Translations under genes and position numbers: made by a program | Shown: piece by piece, positions 1 to 6,233 of the stretch | Layout: each line of letters starts with the position of its first letter | How positions within the stretch are numbered: the first letter of the stretch is position 1 | The notes under the pieces: generated by a model | The model's input: only the letters and a program-made list of their open reading frames with translations | The model's database searches: none | Told to the model about the DNA's origin: nothing | From: JBBKXP01 sp038251315 | GTDB lineage: Bacteria; Pseudomonadota; Alphaproteobacteria; Rhodobacterales; Rhodobacteraceae | Reading direction: 5' to 3' | DNA length: 6,233 nt | NCBI GenBank assembly: GCA_038251315.1 | Contig: JBBSBK010000137.1 | Coordinates: 1 to 6,233, forward strand

Positions 1-161
1 ATCCATTCCGCAGTTCCGGGCCGCGGTCGTGCGGTCCATAACCTCCAGCAGCAGTGCGATCGCCAGCATCCGCCGCGAGCCCGCGCGTCCTTCAAGCAAG
101 CCGCCGCCGCGCGCACCTGCGGCGCCGTAAACGCCTTCATCGTGATGGTAACCCCAGCCAT
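1..161 (-). pseudogene. IS630-type transposase, N-terminal part, frameshifted and cut by the window edge
   Basis: Read on the minus strand from the ATG at 161, the protein begins MAGVTITMKAFTAPQVRAAA and continues ACLKDARA up to base 78. The match then moves to another frame, from base 75 down to base 1, giving RRMLAIALLLEVMDRTTAAR then NCGMD. Joined, the two parts read like the N-terminus of IS630-family transposases, where a KDA-x-x-ARR(L/M)LA(L/I)A segment leads into a helix-turn-helix ending CGMD (family resemblance from memory). Restoring one lost base near 76-78 gives ..DARAARRM.., the usual family pattern, so a single-base deletion is the simplest explanation. A strong AGGAGG ribosome site lies 5 bases before the ATG. 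The catalytic DDE domain lies beyond the left edge and cannot be judged. No A-rich slippery run is present at the shift, which argues against programmed frameshifting. I am fairly sure of the family and less sure that the gene is dead. Confidence 0.7.
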
Positions 162-240
162 GCCTGCCTCCTGCTTCGATACGGCATTGAGTCAGAGCTC
201 TGGTGATTTGAGAATCCCTGGAGAGTCCGAAATTCAGGCC
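162..240 (-). mobile_element. Probable terminal region of the IS630-type element
   Basis: This stretch lies between the transposase start and the neighbouring chromosomal gene. It contains the transposase ribosome site (AGGAGG, minus strand, 172-167) and a perfect 10-bp palindrome, CAGAGCTCTG, at 193-202. IS630 elements have their inverted repeat shortly upstream of the transposase and insert at TA, so one end of the element should fall between about 187 and 268. The other end is outside the window, so the inverted repeat cannot be matched and the border is a guess. TA dinucleotides near 248-253 are possible junctions. Confidence 0.4.
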
Positions 241-251
241 GTTGGTATGAT

Positions 252-267
252 ATGGGTTTCAACCCAT
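252..267 (-). terminator. Short hairpin just after the aminotransferase stop; weak terminator candidate
   Basis: There is a perfect inverted repeat with 7-base arms, ATGGGTT (252-258) and AACCCAT (261-267), around a 2-base centre; in RNA it would close as a 5-6 bp stem. It begins one base after the aminotransferase stop codon, where a 3' end would be expected. No T-run follows on the minus strand (the next bases are ATCATACC), so it is not a classical rho-independent terminator. It may instead only stabilise the 3' end or belong to the neighbouring IS border. Confidence 0.3.
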
Positions 268-268
268 C

Positions 269-1450
269 CTAGGCGGCGGCGACCACGTCGGTGGCGGCTG
301 ACACGGCTTCTGCCCCATGCGGAATCTTCAGCGCTTTCAATCCGGCGTCGATCACCCCCAGCACCCCCAGCACCATGTGGGCGTTCACGTGTCCCATATG
401 GCCGATGCGGAAATAGCCGCTTGTGGGTTCGCGCCCCAGCCCGATGCCCAGCGTCACGCCGCAGGTCTTTTCGCACCAGGCCCGCAGATCGTCGCCGGTC
501 GGGGCACCGATCGCGATCGAGGTGACGGAATGCGCCCGTTTCACGCGATCTGCGATGTTCAGCGCCAGCGGCCCCTCCTGCCCCCAGGCCTCGCACGCTG
601 CCCAGATTGTTCGGGCCAACGTAGCGTGGCGGGTCCAGATAGCCTCAAGCCCTTCTTCGGCGATCATGTCCAGCGCCTCGCGCAGGCCAAACAGATGGTG
701 TGTCGGCGCGGTGCCGTCGAAATACATGAAATACTGCGCCGGATTGACCCGCGGTTTCCAGTCCCAGTAGGTCGTCACACACCGGGCTTCCTCGCGCGCC
801 CGCGCCGCCTTGTCATTGAACCAGACGAACCCCAGCCCCGGCGGCGTCATCAACCCTTTCTGGCTGGCCGACACCATGACATCGACACCCCAGGCGTCCA
901 TTTCGAACCGGTCGCATCCCAGCGACGCGATGCAGTCGGCCAGCAACAACGCCGGATGGCCGCAAGCGTCCATCGTCGCCCGCAGTCCGGCGATATCGTT
1001 CCTCACGCTGGTCGAGGTATCGACATGCACCGCCAGCACTGCCTTGATCGCGCCGCCCGTGTCAGCCTTCAGGGTGGCGGCGACCCGGTCGAAGTCGATA
1101 TCGCTTTGCGCCCCATAGTCGATCGTCTGCACCGTGCAGCCGATCCCGCGCGCCATTTCGCCCCAGCCGATACAGAACCGGCCCGTTGCCAGCACCAACA
1201 CGGTGTCGCCGGGGGAAAGGATGTTGGACAACGCCGCCTCCCACGCCGCATGACCGTTGCCGATGTAGATGGCGGCATTGTGGTCGGTGCGGGCGACCTT
1301 TTTCAGATCGGGGATCAGGCTGTGCGTCAGGTCGTGCAGTTCGCCCGTATAGATGTTCGGCGCCGCCCGGTGCATCGCCCGCAAGACCCGGTCAGGCATG
1401 ACCGAAGGACCGGGAATGGCAAGGTAGGGGCGGCCGTGGGCGAGGGTCAT
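269..1450 (-). CDS. PLP-dependent class V aminotransferase (serine/alanine-glyoxylate type)
   Basis: The 393-residue protein is the usual length for this cytosolic family, which moves an amino group from an amino acid such as serine, alanine or aspartate to glyoxylate, giving glycine. Landmarks: an N-terminal IPGPS motif (12-16), the cofactor-phosphate loop region GNGHAAWEAA (64-73), Asp172 in LLLADCIASLG, which should pair with the pyridine nitrogen, the Schiff-base Lys198 in SASQKGLMTPPGLGF, and Arg348 in GYFRIGHMG, the expected substrate-carboxylate binder. SxQKG(L/F)M(L/T)PPG is typical of the serine-glyoxylate/aspartate-glyoxylate branch. I chose the ATG at 1450 because an AGGA sits 9 bases upstream and the protein then starts just before the conserved PGP motif; the frame stays open to 1690, but that stretch is low-complexity and overlaps the promoter. 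From memory it is clearly distinct from Paracoccus BhcA, so the true amino donor is open. No serine-cycle or photorespiration genes lie nearby in the window. Family confident, substrate not. Confidence 0.9.
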   Translation of the reverse strand: MTLAHGRPYLAIPGPSVMPDRVLRAMHRAAPNIYTGELHDLTHSLIPDLKKVARTDHNAAIYIGNGHAAWEAALSNILSPGDTVLVLATGRFCIGWGEMARGIGCTVQTIDYGAQSDIDFDRVAATLKADTGGAIKAVLAVHVDTSTSVRNDIAGLRATMDACGHPALLLADCIASLGCDRFEMDAWGVDVMVSASQKGLMTPPGLGFVWFNDKAARAREEARCVTTYWDWKPRVNPAQYFMYFDGTAPTHHLFGLREALDMIAEEGLEAIWTRHATLARTIWAACEAWGQEGPLALNIADRVKRAHSVTSIAIGAPTGDDLRAWCEKTCGVTLGIGLGREPTSGYFRIGHMGHVNAHMVLGVLGVIDAGLKALKIPHGAEAVSAATDVVAAA

Positions 1451-1485
1451 GACAGGTGGTCCTGAATCGGGCTTTGATCGGCGCG

Positions 1486-1513
1486 ACCCTACAGCCGCGC
1501 CGGGTAACGTCAA
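1486..1513 (-). promoter_or_regulatory. Likely promoter of the aminotransferase gene
   Basis: On the minus strand TTGACG (1513-1508) and TAGGGT (1491-1486) are separated by 16 bases. The -35 matches the sigma-70 consensus at five of six positions, and the -10 keeps the three most conserved bases (T, A and final T). Transcription would start near 1479, giving a leader of about 28 bases before the ATG at 1450. Confidence 0.55.
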
Positions 1514-1549
1514 TGACCCCTGGACCGGATTTGGCAACGCTCGCCTGCC

Positions 1550-1579
1550 TTGCCCTTGGCCCCCGTTTGCGACTAGACC
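1550..1579 (+). promoter_or_regulatory. Weak candidate promoter for the exporter-ygfZ pair
   Basis: TTGCCC (1550-1555) and TAGACC (1574-1579), 18 bases apart, are the best plus-strand match I find in the divergent region. Both boxes are poor. The site is suggested mainly because a promoter must lie somewhere between 1451 and 1618 for the plus-strand genes. Confidence 0.25.
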
Positions 1580-1603
1580 TGCCCCTTGACCTGAACTGCC
1601 ATC

Positions 1604-1615
1604 GGAACCCGTTCC
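1604..1615. repeat. Inverted repeat over the exporter gene's ribosome-site region
   Basis: GGAAC-CC-GTTCC is a perfect inverted repeat with 5-base arms ending 3 bases before the exporter ATG at 1619. The left arm contains GGAA, the only ribosome-site-like sequence before this gene. Pairing in the mRNA would hide that site; alternatively this is a small operator or chance in GC-rich DNA. Confidence 0.35.
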
Positions 1616-1618
1616 CGC

Positions 1619-3385
<1,767 letters not shown>

Positions 3386-3387
3386 CC

Positions 3388-4113
3388 ATGCGCACTGTCC
3401 TGTCGATCACTGGGTCCGACCGTGAAAGTTTCCTGCAGGGGTTGGTCAGCAATGACGTCTCCAAGGCAGAGGGGGGGATCGTTTATGGCGCCATGCTGAC
3501 GCCGCAAGGCAAATACATCGCCGATTTCTTTCTGATCGGGCAGGACGGTCGGATTCTTCTGGACGTGGACGCGGATGCGGCGGCGGCCCTCGCGCAGCGG
3601 CTTGGAATGTATAAGCTGCGGGCCGATGTGCAGATCGCACCGAGCGACCATATCGTGTCGCGCGGGATTGACGATCCGCCGCCGGGTGCCCTTCCCGATC
3701 CGCGCGATCCGGCCCTTGGCTGGCGGCATTATGGCGACACCGACATCGGCGACAACACCGACTGGGACGCCCTGCGGGTGGCGCATCTGATCCCCGAGAC
3801 GGGGATCGAACTGACCCCCGACACCTACATCCTCGAGGCCGGGTTCGAACGCCTTCACGGCGTCGATTTCCGCAAGGGTTGCTATGTCGGGCAGGAAGTC
3901 ACGGCCCGGATGAAGCACAAGACCGCGTTGAAAAAGGGGCTTGCGCGTGTCAGCGTTGACGGACCCGCGCAGGCTGGAACCGAGATCACGGCAGACGGCA
4001 AACCGGCAGGCATGCTGCACACCGTCGCCGGGGATCGGGGGATCGCCTATTTGCGATTCGACCGGGCGGCGGGCGAGATGCAGGCGGGCGACGCCACCCT
4101 GCGGATGCTCTAA
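3388..4113 (+). CDS. ygfZ: YgfZ/GcvT-like folate-binding protein, Fe-S cluster maintenance
   Basis: The family (bacterial YgfZ, mitochondrial Iba57/Caf17) binds tetrahydrofolate and supports assembly or repair of certain Fe-S enzymes in the cytosol. The 241-residue protein shows the family hallmark KGCYVGQE (163-170) with the conserved Cys165, followed by VTARMKHK. The N-terminal half has the expected DRESFLQGLVSNDV (11-24), and YGAMLTPQGKYIADFF (33-48) resembles the GcvT fold's 'QGK' segment. It is somewhat shorter than the roughly 325-residue E. coli protein, as is common in alphaproteobacteria. It starts 2 bases after the exporter gene with a ribosome site overlapping that gene's end, so the two are probably translated from one message. 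Its TAA overlaps the stop codon of the convergent phosphatase gene. Function in this organism is inferred from the family. Confidence 0.9.
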   Translation: MRTVLSITGSDRESFLQGLVSNDVSKAEGGIVYGAMLTPQGKYIADFFLIGQDGRILLDVDADAAAALAQRLGMYKLRADVQIAPSDHIVSRGIDDPPPGALPDPRDPALGWRHYGDTDIGDNTDWDALRVAHLIPETGIELTPDTYILEAGFERLHGVDFRKGCYVGQEVTARMKHKTALKKGLARVSVDGPAQAGTEITADGKPAGMLHTVAGDRGIAYLRFDRAAGEMQAGDATLRML

Positions 4114-4937
4114 GCCAGATACGCGAACCGGTCTGCCAGCGCCGCCCAGGTCGCCTCGCAATTTGCGCTCAGCACAACGCCGTCACTGCGGGCGACCGTG
4201 TAGTCGGCACCATCCAGAAACCGCGCGACACCGCCGGCCTGCTGCACCGCCAGCACCCCGGCAGCATGGTCCCAGGGGTGCGATACCGGGCCGCTCATCA
4301 CCCAATCGACGTGGCCCTGCGCCAGCATCCGGTATTCATGGCAGGAACAGCGCAGCGATGTGAGGCGCGAAAACGCCGGGATCTGGGTAACAAGGCGGGC
4401 TTGGGTGGCCTTCTCGAACAACCCGATGGGCGCATAACCGGTTTGGCGCGCCGGGTCGGTCTGGTCAGACACAGACAGGGTGCGCCGGATGCCGTCTGCC
4501 GTGATCAATTCGGCAGGGCCATCCCGAGTCGCGGTAACCCAGTCGTCCATCAGTGGATCGTAAAGGAGCGAAAATACCGGACGACCCGCCTCGGCCACCG
4601 CCAGAATGACGCCGAAGGTTGCCAGTCCCTTTGCAAAATTCCAGGTGCCGTCGACCGGATCGACGATGACGAGGGTTGCACCGGATGCAAAGCTGGCGGC
4701 GCGGGCGGGATCGGCAGCGATCCCTTCCTCGCCCAGCACGGTGACCCCCGGCCAGTCGCGGGCCAACCGGGCGGCGATCTGCGCCTCGGCAGCAGTGTCC
4801 GCCACCGTCACCAGATCGGTCGGACCCGCTTTCGTCGTCACGTCACCCGCTGAAAGGGCACGAAACCGTGGCAAGATCTGGTCGCGGGCAGCATCACGGA
4901 CGGCCGCGATCAACACCTCGATCGGTTTTGCATCCAT
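4110..4937 (-). CDS. Inositol-monophosphatase-family phosphatase
   Basis: The 275-residue protein has the metal-binding signature of this Mg-dependent sugar-phosphatase superfamily: GPTDLVTVAD (38-47) with Asp47, GEEG (69-72) with Glu70, DPVDGTWNF (93-101) carrying the paired aspartates and the catalytic threonine, and HPWDHAAG (220-227) with Asp223. The fold and active site appear complete. The family covers inositol-1-phosphatase (SuhB), 3'-phosphoadenosine-5'-phosphate phosphatase (CysQ), histidinol-phosphatase (HisN) and fructose-1,6-bisphosphatase-like members, and I cannot choose among them from motifs alone. GGAG lies 7 bases before the ATG at 4937. The gene follows efp on the same strand, 85 bases downstream and beyond a terminator, so it may get readthrough from efp or have its own promoter. 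Its TAG overlaps the ygfZ TAA on the opposite strand. Confidence 0.9.
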   Translation of the reverse strand: MDAKPIEVLIAAVRDAARDQILPRFRALSAGDVTTKAGPTDLVTVADTAAEAQIAARLARDWPGVTVLGEEGIAADPARAASFASGATLVIVDPVDGTWNFAKGLATFGVILAVAEAGRPVFSLLYDPLMDDWVTATRDGPAELITADGIRRTLSVSDQTDPARQTGYAPIGLFEKATQARLVTQIPAFSRLTSLRCSCHEYRMLAQGHVDWVMSGPVSHPWDHAAGVLAVQQAGGVARFLDGADYTVARSDGVVLSANCEATWAALADRFAYLA

Positions 4938-4954
4938 TTTTCGGCTCCAGTTTC

Positions 4955-4968
4955 TTTTTGGTCAAAAA
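4955..4968. repeat. Small A/T inverted repeat next to the efp terminator
   Basis: TTTTTG (4955-4960) and CAAAAA (4963-4968) are perfect inverted arms around GT. On the minus strand the distal arm is the terminator's T-run and the other continues as AAAAAGAAA into the phosphatase ribosome site. It is unusually AT-rich for this window. Confidence 0.5.
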
Positions 4969-4994
4969 TATCCCCGCCGGGGGCACCGACGGGG
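4964..4994 (-). terminator. Rho-independent terminator after efp
   Basis: On the minus strand, 28 bases past the efp stop, CCCCGTCGG (4994-4986) pairs with CCGGCGGGG (4980-4972) across a TGCCC loop. One pair is a G-T wobble, which is only allowed on this strand, so the hairpin favours minus-strand transcription. It is followed by ATATTTTTG (4971-4963), an adequate U-tract. A GC stem followed by GGGGATATTTTTG strikes me as a familiar ending of genes in Rhodobacterales. Confidence 0.8.
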
Positions 4995-5022
4995 AGAATG
5001 AAGCACAAGCACCTGCGGCGGT

Positions 5023-5586
5023 TCAGGCGCGTTCGACATACTCGAACAGTTCGGTGTTCACGACGATATCCTCGTCGGTGCCAACGAAGGGCGGGATCAT
5101 GACACGCACGCCATTGTCCAGAATCGCCGGTTTGAAACTGTTTGCGGCGGTCTGGCCTTTGACCACAGGTTCGGTCTCGACCACCTTGCAGATGACCTTG
5201 ACGGGCAGGGTCACGTTCAGTGCCTCGTCGCCGTAGTATTCGATATGCACGGTCATGCCGTCCTGCAGGAACGGGCGGCGGTCGCCGAGGATTTCGGCAG
5301 GCAAGGCGATCTGTTCATATGTTTCGCTGTCCATAAAGGTCAGCATGCCGTCCGACTCGAACAGAAATTGCTGATCCTTCTGATCCAGACGGACCTGTTC
5401 GACCTTGTCGGCAGACCGGAACCGTTCGTTCAGCTTGCGCCCGTCGCGCAGGTTCTTCAGTTCGACCTGCGCGAACGCACCCCCCTTGCCGGGCTTGACA
5501 TGGTCGCATTTCACGGCGACCCAGAGGCCCCCGTCGTGTTCCAGCACGTTGCCGGGGCGAATTTCGTTTCCGTTGATTTTGGGCAT
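5023..5586 (-). CDS. efp: Translation elongation factor P
   Basis: EF-P binds between the ribosomal P and E sites and relieves stalling at consecutive prolines. The 187-residue length is typical. The three barrel domains are all present: KOW-like domain I (about 3-62), OB domain II (about 66-126) and OB domain III (about 130-185), which ends in the family signature region with MIPPFVGTDEDIVVNT and FEYVER. The tip of domain I reads HVKPGKGGAF with Lys34, the residue that is beta-lysylated in E. coli; this is not the arginine-tip type that EarP rhamnosylates. No modification enzyme gene lies in the window. The ATG at 5586 is fixed by the conserved MPKINGNEIRPGNV start, although the ribosome site (GTAGAGAC) is poor. 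The gene ends in its own terminator. Confidence 0.97.
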   Translation of the reverse strand: MPKINGNEIRPGNVLEHDGGLWVAVKCDHVKPGKGGAFAQVELKNLRDGRKLNERFRSADKVEQVRLDQKDQQFLFESDGMLTFMDSETYEQIALPAEILGDRRPFLQDGMTVHIEYYGDEALNVTLPVKVICKVVETEPVVKGQTAANSFKPAILDNGVRVMIPPFVGTDEDIVVNTELFEYVERA

Positions 5587-5617
5587 GTCTCTACTTTGTC
5601 AAAATTGTGTCGAAAGC

Positions 5618-5645
5618 TTGATCGCTTGATGGCCGAACCTATATC
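5618..5645 (+). promoter_or_regulatory. Candidate promoter for the small 5812 gene
   Basis: TTGATC (5618-5623) and TATATC (5640-5645) are 16 bases apart, each matching consensus at four of six positions. It would give a leader of roughly 160 bases. Its -10 box overlaps the -10 box of the opposing efp candidate. Confidence 0.35.
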
Positions 5646-5666
5646 TGGAGGGAGTTTGCGCCGCAA
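5638..5666 (-). promoter_or_regulatory. Candidate efp promoter
   Basis: On the minus strand TTGCGG (5666-5661) and TATAGG (5643-5638) are 17 bases apart, the ideal spacing, though each box is imperfect. The start would fall near 5632, giving a leader of about 45 bases. Confidence 0.4.
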
Positions 5667-5739
5667 GCCAACTAAATATGCCTCGAATTGGGCGGTAGCC
5701 ATGACGCACGTGCATGGCTGCTATTCCAAAAGAGGGCCC

Positions 5740-5770
5740 CCGAATCGGTTCGGAACGGGCATAAAGCCCG
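5740..5770 (+). repeat. Two tandem small hairpins in the leader of the 5812 gene
   Basis: CCGAA-TCGG-TTCGG (5740-5753) is followed two bases later by CGGGC-ATAAA-GCCCG (5756-5770). Both have perfect 5-bp arms. No T-run follows, so they are not a terminator. They lie 40-70 bases before the start codon and may shape the leader RNA. Confidence 0.45.
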
Positions 5771-5800
5771 GACTGTCGAAACCACAAGAGCAAAACAGCC

Positions 5801-5811
5801 AAGGACGGAAG
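5801..5811 (+). promoter_or_regulatory. Ribosome site that decides the start of the 5812 gene
   Basis: AAGGA (5801-5805), with a second GGAAG immediately before the ATG, is the best ribosome site in this frame. It favours the ATG at 5812 over an in-frame ATG at 5701, which has no comparable site. Confidence 0.7.
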
Positions 5812-6135
5812 ATGAAAGATTTCATTGACGGCACCGCTTTCAACAATGAGCAGGGCAACCGGGCGCGCAAGCTGTTTGCCGCCGTGGTGCTGGCGGCATT
5901 GGACGATGCGATTGCCGATGACAAGAAATACGGCAACGGCCCCGAGCAGATCGCCCGTTGGGGACGGTCGCGTGATGGCCGCGAGGTGCTGTCCTGCGCC
6001 GGAATCGACCCGAACGAGCGTGTCGTCGCCGGCCTGATGGAGTTCGTCGGCAAGGGCGTGCGTACCTCTGTGGCGCTGTCGCGTGAAGAAAGCGAACGCC
6101 GTCATGCCGCCGAACAGGCCGCTGAAGCCGCCTGA
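5812..6135 (+). CDS. Small conserved hypothetical protein of Rhodobacterales type
   Basis: This is a 107-residue soluble protein with no signal peptide or membrane segment. It starts MKDFIDGTAFNNEQGNRARK, has a mostly helical, charged middle (KLFAAVVLAALDDAIADD, 20-37), then NGPEQIARWGRSRDGREVLS, a GIDPNERVV segment and an alanine/glutamate-rich C-terminal helix ending AEQAAEAA. I recall near-identical proteins across Rhodobacterales, placed in a domain-of-unknown-function family (possibly DUF6280; unverified). I know no function for it. Length, start and codon use look native rather than acquired. It stands alone, divergent from efp, with a good ribosome site, a structured leader and a strong terminator, which suggests an independently regulated and possibly well-expressed transcript. 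Part of the helical region might bind nucleic acid, but I see no clear helix-turn-helix. Confidence 0.85.
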   Translation: MKDFIDGTAFNNEQGNRARKLFAAVVLAALDDAIADDKKYGNGPEQIARWGRSRDGREVLSCAGIDPNERVVAGLMEFVGKGVRTSVALSREESERRHAAEQAAEAA

Positions 6136-6167
6136 GATCCATCAAAATCCGCCGCGGCGGGACCTTG

Positions 6168-6203
6168 AGAACGCGGCCCTCTGCTCGGGGCCGCGTTCTT
6201 TTT
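6168..6203 (+). terminator. Strong rho-independent terminator of the 5812 gene
   Basis: AGAACGCGGCCC (6168-6179) pairs perfectly over 12 bp with GGGCCGCGTTCT (6188-6199) across the loop TCTGCTCG. A run of five T (6199-6203) and further T/C bases follow. On the minus strand there is no U-run after the stem, so it acts only for the plus strand. Confidence 0.92.
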
Positions 6204-6233
6204 CTTCCATGGGCACCGTCATCCGGACGCGAA
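6204..6233. other. Right edge, nothing recognised
   Basis: Thirty bases remain after the terminator. They contain one ATG (6209) but are too short to assign to any gene on either strand. Confidence 0.5.

Noticed and set aside
317..1465. 382-residue plus-strand open frame opposite the aminotransferase
   Set aside because: It is an antisense shadow in GC-rich DNA, rich in Arg, His and Pro, with no family resemblance.
5245..5811. Long plus-strand extension of the 5812 gene across efp
   Set aside because: It lies antisense to the strongly supported efp gene and its translation has no recognisable features; the ribosome site at 5801-5811 marks the real start.
5701..5811. In-frame ATG at 5701 as start of the small gene
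   Set aside because: It lacks a good ribosome site and would translate through both leader hairpins; the conserved part begins at 5812.
5599..6105. 168-residue minus-strand open frame opposite the small gene
   Set aside because: It is a shadow frame, and the plus-strand gene has the ribosome site, terminator and recognisable protein.
6151..6160. GCCGCGGC palindrome after the small gene
   Set aside because: It is short and GC-only, as expected by chance here; the real terminator is the following stem at 6168-6199.

Overview
The window is GC-rich, densely packed DNA. Its gene content and style (class V aminotransferase, MsbA-like exporter, YgfZ, inositol-monophosphatase-type enzyme, EF-P, and a small conserved protein beginning MKDFIDGTAF) point to an alphaproteobacterium of the Rhodobacterales (Rhodobacter/Paracoccus/roseobacter type). 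This assignment rests on protein resemblance recalled from memory and on a characteristic terminator sequence after efp, not on a search.

Layout. Bases 1-161 (minus) hold the start of an IS630-type transposase that runs off the left edge and carries a one-base frameshift, so the left flank is mobile-element DNA. Bases 162-268 are probably the end of that element plus a short hairpin. Bases 269-1450 (minus) encode a PLP-dependent class V aminotransferase of the serine/alanine-glyoxylate type. A 168-bp divergent intergenic region with a good minus-strand promoter separates it from a plus-strand pair, 1619-4113: an ABC half-exporter followed after 2 bases by a YgfZ-family folate-binding protein. 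The YgfZ gene collides tail to tail with a minus-strand inositol-monophosphatase-family gene (4110-4937), the two stop codons sharing bases. Upstream of that on the same strand lies efp (5023-5586), followed by its own terminator. A second divergent region (5587-5811), with two overlapping candidate promoters, leads to a 107-residue plus-strand gene (5812-6135) that ends in a very strong rho-independent terminator.

How the genes fit together. These are mostly housekeeping functions: glyoxylate/amino-acid metabolism, export of an unknown (probably lipid or hydrophobic) substrate, Fe-S protein maintenance, phosphate-ester hydrolysis and rescue of ribosomes at polyproline. The only tight physical linkage is exporter-ygfZ. 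efp and the phosphatase gene may be partly co-transcribed through the terminator between them.

I see no CRISPR, tRNA, rRNA, toxin-antitoxin, defence or biosynthetic system, and nothing that I can honestly call a new system. The points most worth a second look are the frameshifted IS fragment, the recurrent-looking terminator between efp and the phosphatase gene, the exporter-ygfZ coupling, and the small uncharacterised gene with its structured leader.
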